A DNA stretch of 64,000 nt from Niastella sp966212235 (GTDB taxonomy: Bacteria > Bacteroidota > Bacteroidia > Chitinophagales > Chitinophagaceae). Below the pieces are notes generated by a model. That model saw only the letters and a program-made list of their open reading frames with translations. It had not been told where the DNA came from and searched no databases. The position numbers were made by a program, and so were the translations under genes. The DNA lies in assembly GCA_966212235.1 (NCBI GenBank), contig CBIHPP010000006.1, positions 310,001 through 374,000 on the forward strand, given 5' to 3'. Positions 1-8,979 of this stretch are shown here, piece by piece; position 1 is the first letter of the stretch; every line of letters starts with the position of its first letter.

Positions 1-108
1 GAAAAACAGAATTTTAGCAATGGAAGCAGCACCTGCAGCAATTCCGCCAAAACCAAAAATGGCTGCAATTATTGCTACTACCAGGAATATGACTGTCCAA
101 CGTAGCAT
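1..108 (-). CDS. DUF1328 family small membrane protein (3' end cut by window)
   Basis: The reverse strand from the ATG at 108 gives 36 codons without a stop before the window edge: MLRWTVIFLVVAIIAAIFG, then a Gly/Ala-rich stretch ending in KILFF. This is the signature of the DUF1328 family (YtjA-like), proteins of about 50-60 residues with two hydrophobic segments in the inner membrane. Family members are common near stress genes in Bacteroidota and Proteobacteria; the function is unknown. The C-terminal third lies outside the window. Family assignment is by recall of the conserved LRW start and the GFGGIAAGAA motif. Confidence 0.85.
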   Translation of the reverse strand, partial: MLRWTVIFLVVAIIAAIFGFGGIAAGAASIAKILFF

Positions 109-193
109 AGAAAATAATTTAAGTGAATAAATACAGTTTACCGTCAATCGTTTAACCGGTTTAATACTGGTGCACACACTCTTTTACTTTTAC

Positions 194-209
194 ACACCGG
201 TACCGGTGT
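194..209. promoter_or_regulatory. Perfect 16-bp palindrome ACACCGGTACCGGTGT
   Basis: The 16 bases read the same on both strands. It lies 85-100 bp upstream of the leftward DUF1328 start, in a non-coding region. A perfect palindrome of this length suggests a dimeric repressor or activator site, but no regulator can be named. A hairpin role is unlikely because there is no loop. Confidence 0.35.
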
Positions 210-312
210 ATGTATATAATTTGTAAAAATCATACCCCATGCATTATTTAAATACTTTTTAATATTACCAACCTGTTACAACTCCCTGTTCAGGTAAAAA
301 AAATTACATCGT

Positions 313-328
313 GTAGAGTTCCTTCTAC
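313..328. promoter_or_regulatory. Palindromic element GTAGA-N6-TCTAC, copy 1
   Basis: The 5-bp arms GTAGA and TCTAC are separated by six bases (GTTCCT). The same arms and spacing recur at 19344-19359 and 25393-25408. This copy is 130 bp upstream of the gene at 458 and about 205 bp upstream of the leftward DUF1328 gene. It is probably a binding site for a dimeric regulator shared by several envelope or stress genes; the regulator is unknown. Confidence 0.4.
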
Positions 329-457
329 ATTATCTTTTAGTTCCGCGCGATCATCCCAGTAGGTACAATCTTTACAATAGTATAGTATGCTGCTTCTTAA
401 TAGTCGTTAATGAACCACAGAAACAAAAGAAAAATAATCACTAATAAATATTGGGTT

Positions 458-775
458 ATGAAGAACAGCTATTTATTACATATTGACGAGCATACAACAC
501 AGGGGATTCCGCTTGAAGATATCAGCTTTTTATCGTCATTCAAGGCAAACCTGCTTGAAGATGTTCTGGCTGAGATCCAGATCATCGAAATAACATTATC
601 AAATCCGGGCGGCAGCCAGGTGGCAGCCCTGATCAAGATTGGTGCACAAACCGGTGAATACACAGGCTATAGTGTAGCCATACGGTGGGAAGTTGCCATA
701 GCAAAAGCTTTTGAAAGCATCCGGTATCATAGTACCTATTTTGCTAACTCTCCGGTACAGGAAAATATAAATTAA
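458..775 (+). CDS. Hypothetical protein, possible HPF/RaiA-like ribosome-associated fold
   Basis: The 105-residue product has no signal peptide or membrane segment. The central part (a helix with EDVLAEIQIIEITLSNPGG, then AALIKIG, then a helix with AIAKAFESIRYH) is laid out like the beta-alpha-beta-beta-alpha fold of hibernation-promoting factor, whose members bind idle ribosomes under stress. Sequence identity is too low to name it, so this is inference. An in-frame ATG at 410 would add 16 basic residues; I prefer 458 because it opens on a beta strand as HPF proteins do. The 3' end overlaps the convergent kinase gene by 32 bp. The gene lies downstream of a GTAGA-N6-TCTAC palindrome. Confidence 0.5.
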   Translation: MKNSYLLHIDEHTTQGIPLEDISFLSSFKANLLEDVLAEIQIIEITLSNPGGSQVAALIKIGAQTGEYTGYSVAIRWEVAIAKAFESIRYHSTYFANSPVQENIN

Positions 776-2111
776 ATGTAGCCCCTTTGTCTATTTGGGC
801 CGATGCCAGTACATATCCATTGTGATTGGTCATCACTCTTTCAACAATAGCCAGGCCCAAGCCTTTGCCCTCGTATTCAGTTTCGTTGTGCAGGCGCTGA
901 AATATTAGAAATATTTTTTGGTTGAATTCATTGCTGAACCCTATGCCATTATCCTGTATGCTTATACGAATGAATGTTTTTTTAAACAATTTCCTATCGA
1001 TATGCGCCAGTTCCTCGCCAGTCGTTTGCACACATTGAATAGTGACTACCGGCGGAATGCCTGTCTTTGAAAATTTAAGGGAATTATCGATGAGCGCTTT
1101 GAACATCAGGAACAGTTGCTTTTCAAACCCGGTAATGGAGGGCATTTGGCCTATATGTATTGTGGCTTTCTTTATCTCTATCTCCTGCTTCAAATAATCA
1201 ACCACCGATTGCAATAATTGATTGGCATCTACCACACTTAATTGTTCACCCCCGCGTACCAGGTTGGTAAAATTCATCAGGTCTTCAATTAAACCCTGCA
1301 TCCGGCGCGCCGAAAAATCAATGCGGGAAAGGATCATTTTGCCTTCGTCATTTAACTGATCATGGTATTTCCAAACCAACCGGTCGCTGAAAGTTCTGAT
1401 GCGCCGTAAAGGCTCCTGCAGGTCGTGAGAAGTAGCAAAAGCTATTTGCTCCAGCTCCACATTATAGGCATTCACCTCCAGCATTTTCTGCTCCAGCTGT
1501 TTTTGATATTGCGTGCGTTGCCTGTATTCTTTAAATATTACCAAAAACGAAATGAAAATAATAAGGGATGCAAACAAAAAGATAGCTGTAAAATAACGCG
1601 GCATGCTCAATTCATATTTATTGACCGCAGTTCGCTTTACTGTGTTTATTTCTTCTTTCTGTATCTGTTTGAAAACGTCGCGCAGGCTATCCATATAACC
1701 CTTGGTTTCCATAAGACTGCTTCGCGATTTCAGGTATACGCTGTGTTGAAAGTGATCGATCAGGTTATTCATCAGCAAACCGGCTTTATTCAATAATTGT
1801 TGCTGATGATTATTGCCGGCAGTAAGACGCCTCAATGAATCATAACCCGGTTTAATATCATTACGAATATCCAGATAAGGCTGCAGAAAAGCGCTGTCAT
1901 TGGTTAACAGGTAACCACGTTGACCCGTTTCGGCCTCTTTAATAAAATTTTCCAGCTCACTGGTTTGAAGAATTACTTTATAGGCGTGTTCAGTGCGCCG
2001 ATTCTGTATACTCGACTGCAAATAGCTTCTATACAACAGGAAAGAAAGCGCAAGTATTATGATAAGTGAGAAGACAAATGCAATAGTGATAAAAAATAAT
2101 CTTCTTTTCAT
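744..2111 (-). CDS. CHASE3-domain membrane sensor histidine kinase
   Basis: The 455-residue product has an N-terminal membrane segment (MKRRLFFITIAFVFSLII), a periplasmic CHASE3 sensor with the marker sequence ETGQRGYLLT near residues 60-70, a second membrane segment near 175-195, a HisKA domain with phospho-acceptor His in FATSHDLQEPLRR, and a HATPase domain ending in GKGLGLAIVERV. It should autophosphorylate and pass phosphate to a separate response regulator, since no receiver domain is present. The ATG at 2111 is chosen because it opens directly on the signal anchor; a GTG at 2162 would add 17 residues. It is divergent from rpoN and its 3' end overlaps the convergent gene at 458 by 32 bp. 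Confidence 0.9.
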   Translation of the reverse strand: MKRRLFFITIAFVFSLIIILALSFLLYRSYLQSSIQNRRTEHAYKVILQTSELENFIKEAETGQRGYLLTNDSAFLQPYLDIRNDIKPGYDSLRRLTAGNNHQQQLLNKAGLLMNNLIDHFQHSVYLKSRSSLMETKGYMDSLRDVFKQIQKEEINTVKRTAVNKYELSMPRYFTAIFLFASLIIFISFLVIFKEYRQRTQYQKQLEQKMLEVNAYNVELEQIAFATSHDLQEPLRRIRTFSDRLVWKYHDQLNDEGKMILSRIDFSARRMQGLIEDLMNFTNLVRGGEQLSVVDANQLLQSVVDYLKQEIEIKKATIHIGQMPSITGFEKQLFLMFKALIDNSLKFSKTGIPPVVTIQCVQTTGEELAHIDRKLFKKTFIRISIQDNGIGFSNEFNQKIFLIFQRLHNETEYEGKGLGLAIVERVMTNHNGYVLASAQIDKGATFNLYFPVPES

Positions 2112-2293
2112 AGTGATTAGTTCTACAAATCGGGGATAATTTTCCACATACCTCCTTAACACCTTTTACGATATGCAACATAGTAAAAAAACGAATTAAG
2201 GACAAGAACCTATAAATCAACACACTAAAAATTTCTCCTGAATTAACTGAATGTGGACAGCATCTTGAAGTTAATAAAGAAAAATGAACCCGT

Positions 2294-3715
2294 ATGTTAC
2301 AGCAGAACCTTGTGCAGAAACAGGAAACCAAAATTTTGCCGCAACAGATCCAATTACTCAATTTATTCCATTTAAATACGATCGAATTAGAACACAGAAT
2401 TGAACAGGAATTAGAGGACAATCCTTTCCTGGATAAGAAAGAAGATGAAGATGATGCAAATGCTGACAAATTCGCCAAAGAACAGGTACAGGATTTCCAG
2501 GACTGGGACGAGTACGGATTCGATGATATTCCCGATTATAAAATGGAATACAGCAATTATTTACCGGATGATGAAAAAACCTTCAGCCCAATGAAGGCTT
2601 CTATTGACTTCCGGGAAGATCTGAAAAAACAATATCGCCTTTGCTGCAACGACCAGGAGCAAGCTATACTGGCCGATTACCTCATCGATTCTCTGAGCGA
2701 TAGCGGCCTGCTTGAAATTTCTTTGGAAAAACTGGCCGAAGAATATTCCTTTTCCTGTAAAACATGGATGGAAGCGGATACTTTTGAGCAGGTGCTGAAA
2801 GACATCCAGAAATTAGATCCTCTTGGAATAGGGGCCCGCAGCATTTGTGAATGCCTGCTGTTGCAGTTAAAAGCCATGAACACCAAAAGACCCGATGTTC
2901 AAAAATCCATCAGCCTGCTGGAGAATCACTATCAGGACCTGCGCAATAGAAATATGGATAAGATCATGGAATGTCTGCACCTGGAAGAAGACGAATTAAA
3001 GATCATCCTTGAGTTGGTTAGCTCATTAAAAATGAAACCGGTGGCCGAAGTACAGGAAGGCAGTACCCCCAACGCCCATATCATACCCGATTTTTTAATA
3101 GTGCAGGAAGGTGATTATCTGGAAGTTTCCTTGTACAACCAGCGGTCCTCTTCCCTTTTTATAAGCCGCGAATGGAAAGAAATAGTAGCCGACAGCCAGA
3201 AAAACAAGAAAGACGCAGCAGCGGCACAATATTTAAAGAATAAGTACCAGTCGGCACAATGGTTTGTAAGCGCCATTAGGCAGCGGGAAGGAACTATGTT
3301 GCGTATTATGAAGACCATTGTCAATATGCAGTATGATTATTTCCGCGAAGGCGATATAAAACTGCTGAAACCTATGATCCTGAAAAATATTGCCGATAAA
3401 ACCGGCGTGGATATATCTACCGTATCACGTATTACCTGTAATAAGTACGTTGATACGCCTTTTGGCATGATCCTGCTGAAAGATCTGTTTACCGAAGGTA
3501 TCATCAATGAAAAAGGAGAAGCCATCAGCAACCGGGTTATTCAGGTAGCCATTGAAGATGCCATTGAAAAAGAAGACAAAAAGAATCCGTACACCGATCA
3601 GCAACTCGTTGTTATTTTAGCAAACAGAGGATTTTCAATTGCCCGTAGAACGGTTGCCAAATACCGTGAAATATTACAGATACCGGTAGCACAAATGCGT
3701 TCAATATGGGCATAG
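2294..3715 (+). CDS. rpoN: RNA polymerase sigma-54 factor
   Basis: RpoN directs RNA polymerase to -24/-12 promoters and needs an ATP-driven activator to open them. The 473-residue length is typical. Region I is Gln/Leu-rich at residues 1-50 (QKQETKILPQQIQLLNLFHL, then ELEDNPFL); an acidic linker follows at 52-100; the core-binding region and the HTH carrying DISTVSRITCNKY come next. The RpoN box, reading ARRTVAKYREILQIP from about residue 450, is the -24 recognition element and is intact. The gene is followed after 100 bp by an NtrC-class activator, which suggests a dedicated sigma-54 control block. Confidence 0.97.
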   Translation: MLQQNLVQKQETKILPQQIQLLNLFHLNTIELEHRIEQELEDNPFLDKKEDEDDANADKFAKEQVQDFQDWDEYGFDDIPDYKMEYSNYLPDDEKTFSPMKASIDFREDLKKQYRLCCNDQEQAILADYLIDSLSDSGLLEISLEKLAEEYSFSCKTWMEADTFEQVLKDIQKLDPLGIGARSICECLLLQLKAMNTKRPDVQKSISLLENHYQDLRNRNMDKIMECLHLEEDELKIILELVSSLKMKPVAEVQEGSTPNAHIIPDFLIVQEGDYLEVSLYNQRSSSLFISREWKEIVADSQKNKKDAAAAQYLKNKYQSAQWFVSAIRQREGTMLRIMKTIVNMQYDYFREGDIKLLKPMILKNIADKTGVDISTVSRITCNKYVDTPFGMILLKDLFTEGIINEKGEAISNRVIQVAIEDAIEKEDKKNPYTDQQLVVILANRGFSIARRTVAKYREILQIPVAQMRSIWA

Positions 3716-3815
3716 CATCGGCATTGTTAAAAAGATACTAAATTTTACGCGCTTACCAATCAGGTAATACCAAAACAAACCATCATAAACTCACAGTAAA
3801 AAAGTAAATTTGAAG

Positions 3816-5357
3816 ATGCCGAAAATACTTGTAATCGACGACGACAGGGATATTTGCCTGTTATTAAAACGCTTTTTAACCAAGCATAACTACGAAGTGG
3901 CTGAAGTGTATGCCGGAAAGAAGGCATTGGAATTAATGAATTCCTTCGTTCCTAACCTGGTTTTATGTGATTTCAGGCTGGATGATATGGATGGCACTAC
4001 TTTACTGGTGAAAATAAAGGAACAACTGCCCGAAGTACCGGTTATCATCATGACCGGTTACAGCGATATAAAAATTGCAGTAGAAGTAATGAAGCTTGGG
4101 GCATACGATTATATAGGCAAACCATTATTCCCCGATGAAATACTGGTTACCATAAAAAAAGCATTGCAAAACCCGGGCACTACCGTAAACCAGGCAACTT
4201 CCCCAAACACCCAGTCGACGCCCGCTCATACACCATCAACAAATTCTGAAGAGCAGAACATCGAAAGGGAAAAGAAACAGCATATCGTTATTTCAGGGGA
4301 TTATATTTTCGGGGACAGCGAACCCTTTAAGAAGATCCTTAAACAAATAGACCTGGTAGCGCCTACTAACTATAGCATAATTATTTACGGTGAAAGCGGC
4401 AGCGGAAAAGAAGCCATTGCACAGGAAATACACAAACGTAGCCGCCGTAAAACGATGCCGTTTGTGGCCATTGATTGCGGAGCCATGTCAAAAGAGTTGG
4501 CCGGCAGTGAATTGTTCGGTCACGAAAAAGGATCATTTACCGGGGCATTGAATCAAAAAATAGGCAACCTTGAAATTGCCAATGGCGGTACCGTATTTTT
4601 GGACGAAATTGGAAACTTATCATACGACATCCAGGTATCTTTGTTACGGGTGGTACAGGAAAGAAAGATGCGGCGGGTTGGTGGTACAAAAGACATTGAT
4701 CTCGATATTCGGATCATTGTTGCCAGTAACGAAATGCTTTGGGATATCGCCCGAAAAGGTAAGTTCCGGGAAGACTTATACCATCGCTTCAATGAATTTA
4801 GCATTGTAGTGCCACCGTTGCGTGAACGGAAAGATGATATCCTGGTATTTGCCCGTCATTTCCTGGTACAAACCAATAAAGAGCTGGAGAAAAATGTGAA
4901 GGGATTTACCAAAGAAGTAGAAGATATTTTTAAAAGCTACATCTGGTATGGCAACCTGCGTGAATTGAAAAATGTGATAAAAAGAGCTACCCTGCTGGCG
5001 GAAGGATCTTTTATTGAAGCACATACATTACCATTCGAAATATCTAATTTTACCCGGTTGCAATTTGATGAAGCACCGGAAACAGTAACCTATTTACAGG
5101 CAGAATCCAAACCGGTCATATCAACCCCTTCAATTCCTTCACCGTTTTCAGAAGCGGAAATACCCCGGCCACATCCGCATCATTCACACAGCGAGTTGTC
5201 TTTAAAGAATGCAAGCATTGACGCCGAATATGAAACTATTATTGAAGCTCTAAAGAAATCAAACTTCAATAAGAGTAAGGCGGCCAAACTATTGAACATC
5301 GACCGCAAAACGTTATACAATAAAATGAAACAATACCAGGAATTCAATAACCAGTAG
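3816..5357 (+). CDS. Sigma-54-dependent response regulator (NtrC class)
   Basis: The 513-residue protein has a receiver domain (residues 1-120, phospho-acceptor Asp52 in LCDFRLDD), a proline/threonine-rich linker, and an AAA+ domain with Walker A GESGSGKE at 192-199, the sigma-54 contact loop GSFTGA at 239-244 and Walker B VFLDEIG at 260-266. A Fis-type HTH closes it (SKAAKLLNIDRKTLYNKM, near 490-508). The loop is GSFTGA rather than GAFTGA; the essential Phe and Thr are kept, so activation should be intact. Phosphorylation should trigger assembly on an upstream enhancer and ATP-driven opening of sigma-54 promoters. The ATG at 3816 starts right at the first receiver strand; a TTG lies six bases upstream. 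Partners are probably one of the two kinases downstream. Confidence 0.95.
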   Translation: MPKILVIDDDRDICLLLKRFLTKHNYEVAEVYAGKKALELMNSFVPNLVLCDFRLDDMDGTTLLVKIKEQLPEVPVIIMTGYSDIKIAVEVMKLGAYDYIGKPLFPDEILVTIKKALQNPGTTVNQATSPNTQSTPAHTPSTNSEEQNIEREKKQHIVISGDYIFGDSEPFKKILKQIDLVAPTNYSIIIYGESGSGKEAIAQEIHKRSRRKTMPFVAIDCGAMSKELAGSELFGHEKGSFTGALNQKIGNLEIANGGTVFLDEIGNLSYDIQVSLLRVVQERKMRRVGGTKDIDLDIRIIVASNEMLWDIARKGKFREDLYHRFNEFSIVVPPLRERKDDILVFARHFLVQTNKELEKNVKGFTKEVEDIFKSYIWYGNLRELKNVIKRATLLAEGSFIEAHTLPFEISNFTRLQFDEAPETVTYLQAESKPVISTPSIPSPFSEAEIPRPHPHHSHSELSLKNASIDAEYETIIEALKKSNFNKSKAAKLLNIDRKTLYNKMKQYQEFNNQ

Positions 5358-5409
5358 CAGCGGATAGGTGACTCTGTGAATGAATAATTGTAAATAAGTC
5401 CAGGCTTTG

Positions 5410-7404
5410 ATGGAACAACTAATAAACCAGGAGATAAACCCTCTTAAGCTTTTGTTTCAATCCAATAGCGACAATGATGGATTTCCGGATAAAATAACAG
5501 ATTTTTTCCCGGCCATAATTTACATTTTTGACGCCGATGCGAAGAAGCTAAAGTACATCAACCGCAAGGTAACCGACCTGCTCGGGTACACCTTCAATGA
5601 TGTTCAAACCTGGGACAACGACCTTATGAGTATCGTTCATAAAGACGATCTGGAAAATGTGAAGAATGAGCTACAAAAATTTTACGCATTACAGGATGAT
5701 GAAAGTTACAGTTATAATGCCCGCTTAACGCATAAAACAGGCAACTGGAAATACTTCCGCACTATGGGTACGGTTCTAAACCGTGACACAAAAGGCGGCG
5801 CTTCCTCTATTTTATTTATTGCCCAGGATATTACCGAAGAAGTTGAAACCGGCAATCAGTTTAAACGAATTGACGAATTGTTTAACGATACCCAGGAGTT
5901 GCTCAAATTTGGAGTATGGGAATGGTCGGTAGCCGATAACAAGATCTCCTGGAGCAACGGCTTATACCGGATATTGGGTTACGACCCCAAATCGGAAAAA
6001 GACAACCTGCACATCACCCCTGAATTTTACCTGCAGCATGTTATTGATGCCGACCGGGATAAAGTATTGTATAACAGGAAAGATCATCTGATTCATCATG
6101 AGTATGATCTTTATTACAAAATACACGATCGCAACGGTCGCGTTAAGGATGTTCGGGAAAAAGCCAAAGTGATCCGCAACGACAAAAACGAACTGTTGCG
6201 TGTTATTGGCAGCACCATAGATATAACCGAGCAGTCAAAACTGTATCGCGACCTGGCTGCCTATAAGGCGATGAAGCAGGAGAATGAGCAATTCCTCGAT
6301 TATGGCACCTGGGAGTACGATGCCCGTATGGCGAATTATTTCTGGTCAGATGGCATGTACCGCTTGTACGGATACAACCCTGAAACAGATAAAAACAAGG
6401 TCGTTGTAAATGAAGCGCTTTATCAAAAACATATGGATGAAGAACATTTTGAAAAAAGCAAAGCGTTTACAGAAGCAATTATTGCTCAAAAAGAGAAACC
6501 GGAGAATTTCGTTACCGAATACCAGATAAAAACCAATGATGGAAGCCTGAAACAAATAGAGACCTCAGGGAAACTATTTTACGATAACGAGGGCAAATGG
6601 TTAAAAACCATTGGCACCTCGCGCGATATTACCCGTTTACGACTATACCAGTCGAGTTTGGAAGAAAAAATAAAAGACCTCGACCGTTCGAACAAGGAGT
6701 TGGAGGAATTTGCCTATGTAGCCTCCCACGATATGAATGAACCGCTTCGTAAGATAACCACCTTCATTGAACGGCTCGAAACCAAATACAGATCTGAGTT
6801 GGGTGCAGATGGCAAGTTGTATTTAACCCGTATTTCGGCTTCGGTTGAAAATATGCGTCACCTGATAGATACACTGCTTGAATTTAGTCGAACGGCCCGC
6901 AGTAACCAGCCCTTTTTACAGGTTGATCTGAACAAGATCCTGAAAGAGGTACAAACCGACCTGGAACTGAAGATTGAAGAAACGGTCACAACCATTCATA
7001 CAGAAGTGTTACCTGTTATTGAAGCTATCCCTTCTCAAATGAAACAACTGTTCGACAATTTATTAAACAACTCTATTAAATTCAGAAAACCGAATGTAGA
7101 TCCTGTCATAAATATCAGGTGTTTACGATTATCGCGCCGGCAGAAAGAACAACACCACCTCGATACCGGCAACACCTGGTTCAAGATCGATTTCACCGAT
7201 AACGGAATTGGATTTGAGCCTGAATTCAACGCACGGATATTCCAGATATTCCAACGGTTACATGGAAAAACCGAATACCCCGGCTCAGGCATCGGATTGG
7301 CCATTTGTAAAAAAATAATTGATCAACATAAGGGCCTTATTTACGCAACCGGTGAATCGGATAATGGCGCTACCTTTACTATAATATTGCCGGAACATCA
7401 ATAA
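5410..7404 (+). CDS. Cytoplasmic multi-PAS sensor histidine kinase
   Basis: The 664-residue protein has no membrane segments. Three PAS/PAC sensor modules follow each other (about residues 30-145, 160-275 and 295-410; the first has YINRKVTDLLGYTF). The kinase core has acceptor His440 in YVASHDMNEPLRKI and an ATPase domain with the N box LFDNLLNNSIKFRK, FTDNGIGF, and PGSGIGLAICKKI near the end. It probably senses redox state or a small ligand in the cytoplasm. The gene is 52 bp after the NtrC-type regulator and 9 bp before the next kinase, so co-transcription is likely. The kinase core closely resembles that of the CHASE3 kinase at 744-2111, suggesting paralogy. Confidence 0.92.
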   Translation: MEQLINQEINPLKLLFQSNSDNDGFPDKITDFFPAIIYIFDADAKKLKYINRKVTDLLGYTFNDVQTWDNDLMSIVHKDDLENVKNELQKFYALQDDESYSYNARLTHKTGNWKYFRTMGTVLNRDTKGGASSILFIAQDITEEVETGNQFKRIDELFNDTQELLKFGVWEWSVADNKISWSNGLYRILGYDPKSEKDNLHITPEFYLQHVIDADRDKVLYNRKDHLIHHEYDLYYKIHDRNGRVKDVREKAKVIRNDKNELLRVIGSTIDITEQSKLYRDLAAYKAMKQENEQFLDYGTWEYDARMANYFWSDGMYRLYGYNPETDKNKVVVNEALYQKHMDEEHFEKSKAFTEAIIAQKEKPENFVTEYQIKTNDGSLKQIETSGKLFYDNEGKWLKTIGTSRDITRLRLYQSSLEEKIKDLDRSNKELEEFAYVASHDMNEPLRKITTFIERLETKYRSELGADGKLYLTRISASVENMRHLIDTLLEFSRTARSNQPFLQVDLNKILKEVQTDLELKIEETVTTIHTEVLPVIEAIPSQMKQLFDNLLNNSIKFRKPNVDPVINIRCLRLSRRQKEQHHLDTGNTWFKIDFTDNGIGFEPEFNARIFQIFQRLHGKTEYPGSGIGLAICKKIIDQHKGLIYATGESDNGATFTIILPEHQ

Positions 7405-7413
7405 ACTTACCTG

Positions 7414-8895
7414 ATGATAGCTTCCAACCTACAAGCCCGCATTCTCATTGTAGATGATGACGAGGACGATTATTTAATTACCAGCGACCTGATACGCAAT
7501 ATTCCATCATCCGGATTTTCAATAAACTGGTGCTATACCTATAAGGATGCACTGGCCGAAATGAAAAACCGGTCGTTTGATATTTATTTTATCGATTACC
7601 GGCTTGGTGCCAAAACCGGCCTTGACCTGTTGAAGGAAGCCATTGTCGCGGGTTGTGAAGAACCCGTGATCCTGCTGACCGGGAAAGGCAACCACACGGT
7701 GGATATGGAAGCCATGCGGGTAGGGGCCATGGATTACCTCGTAAAAGGCGAATTAAACGAAGAAAAGCTGGAACGCTCTATTCGTTACGCACTTGAGCGA
7801 TCCGCTTCCGTAAAGGCCCTCCGCGCCAATGAGCGCAAATACCGCAATATGTTCGAGCGATCGAAAGATATGGTATTCACTGCCGACCGGCAGGGCCGGC
7901 TTAAAGACGTTAACAGCGCTACAACTGACCTGCTGGGCTATAGCAAAGAAGAACTGAAACAAATAAGCGTGTACGACCTTTTTATTCAGAAAAGGGAAGA
8001 GGAAAGATTCAGGTATTTATTTACCGAACGGCAGGAGGTGAACGACCTCGAAGCAGAGATCCGCACCAAACACAGCGAACACCGTATTTGCGTTATTTCT
8101 GCCTCCCTGGAAAAAGACAATAATAACCAGGATTACATGCAGGGGATCGTACATGATATTACCAACCTGAAAAAGGCGGAGAAAGCCACCCTGCAAATTG
8201 AAAAGCTGGCTGCTACCGGCCGGCTTATACGTACACTGGCCCACGAGGTCCGTAATCCGTTGAACAACATCAACCTGTCAGTAGAGCACCTGCGCGAAGA
8301 AGCAGGCCCTGATGAGAACGGCTCCACCTATCTCGAGATCATTCAGCGCAACAGCAACCGGATCGGCGCCCTCATCACCGAACTATTGAATTCTTCCCGG
8401 CCTGCCGAAATGAAAATGGAACCACATGTACTGCAGAGCGTCATGGATGAAAGTATTCTAGATGCCATTGACCGGTTAACGCTGCAACGGATAAAACTGG
8501 AAATAAAATATCCCGATGTACCAGTGATCGTTACGGTAGATAAAGAAAAGCTGAAGCTCGCGTTTTCCAATATTCTCATCAATGCTACAGAGGCCATACA
8601 TCATAAACAGGGAAGAATTTCTGTGGTCATAAATGCCGATCCTGAGCATAGCATTGTTATCACCGACAATGGTTGTGGCATTACTGAAGAAAATATTTCA
8701 CGATTGTTTGAACCCTATTTCACTTCAAAACGCAACGGCATGGGCCTGGGCCTTGCCAGCACATTGAATATCATCCAATCTAATAAAGGCACCATTGATG
8801 TGAAGTCGGCCCTGGATGTAGGTACATCCTTTATTATTACATTCCCCAGGAACCAGGAAGAGCATGTTGAATTGAGCAATGAAAATAAAGCCTGA
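7414..8895 (+). CDS. Receiver-PAS-histidine kinase (NtrB-like hybrid)
   Basis: The 493-residue soluble protein starts with a receiver domain (acceptor Asp61 in YFIDYRLG), followed by one PAS domain (about 140-255) and a kinase core with His277 in LIRTLAHEVRNPLNN and a G box GMGLGLA near the end. The HEVRNPL motif and compact ATPase domain are those of NtrB/HydH-type kinases that drive sigma-54 activators, which fits the NtrC-class gene 2 kb upstream. The N-terminal receiver lets another kinase, possibly the adjacent triple-PAS kinase, control it, giving a phosphorelay. The pairing is inferred from order and spacing only. Confidence 0.92.
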   Translation: MIASNLQARILIVDDDEDDYLITSDLIRNIPSSGFSINWCYTYKDALAEMKNRSFDIYFIDYRLGAKTGLDLLKEAIVAGCEEPVILLTGKGNHTVDMEAMRVGAMDYLVKGELNEEKLERSIRYALERSASVKALRANERKYRNMFERSKDMVFTADRQGRLKDVNSATTDLLGYSKEELKQISVYDLFIQKREEERFRYLFTERQEVNDLEAEIRTKHSEHRICVISASLEKDNNNQDYMQGIVHDITNLKKAEKATLQIEKLAATGRLIRTLAHEVRNPLNNINLSVEHLREEAGPDENGSTYLEIIQRNSNRIGALITELLNSSRPAEMKMEPHVLQSVMDESILDAIDRLTLQRIKLEIKYPDVPVIVTVDKEKLKLAFSNILINATEAIHHKQGRISVVINADPEHSIVITDNGCGITEENISRLFEPYFTSKRNGMGLGLASTLNIIQSNKGTIDVKSALDVGTSFIITFPRNQEEHVELSNENKA

Positions 8896-8919
8896 AAGTC
8901 TTTCATATAAAGAACTATA

Positions 8920-8954
8920 AAAAAATTGTCCCGCCTTTGGCGGGACAATTTTTT
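8920..8954. terminator. Bidirectional intrinsic terminator
   Basis: A 16-bp perfect stem (arms 8920-8935 and 8939-8954) surrounds a TTT loop, with a GC core GTCCCGCC and A/T tracts on both flanks. It sits between the convergent kinase gene ending at 8895 and the outer-membrane gene ending at 8980, so it can terminate both. Confidence 0.93.
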
Positions 8955-8979
8955 ATTGAAATCCTCAAACCCGTATCGC

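Larger units (their letters stand above)
109..457. other. Intergenic region between divergent genes, with two palindromes
   Basis: No coding sequence is supported here. The region separates the leftward DUF1328 gene from the rightward gene at 458. It holds a perfect 16-bp palindrome at 194-209 and one copy of the GTAGA-N6-TCTAC palindrome at 313-328, both listed separately. An 8-bp palindrome, AACCGGTT, also occurs near 154. No promoter of Bacteroidota type (TAnnTTTG) was found with confidence. Confidence 0.6.

Noticed and set aside
3805..3812. TAAATTTG just before the NtrC-class gene, as a -7 promoter box
   Set aside because: It is three bases from the ATG, which would leave no leader, and no TTTG lies at the right distance upstream.
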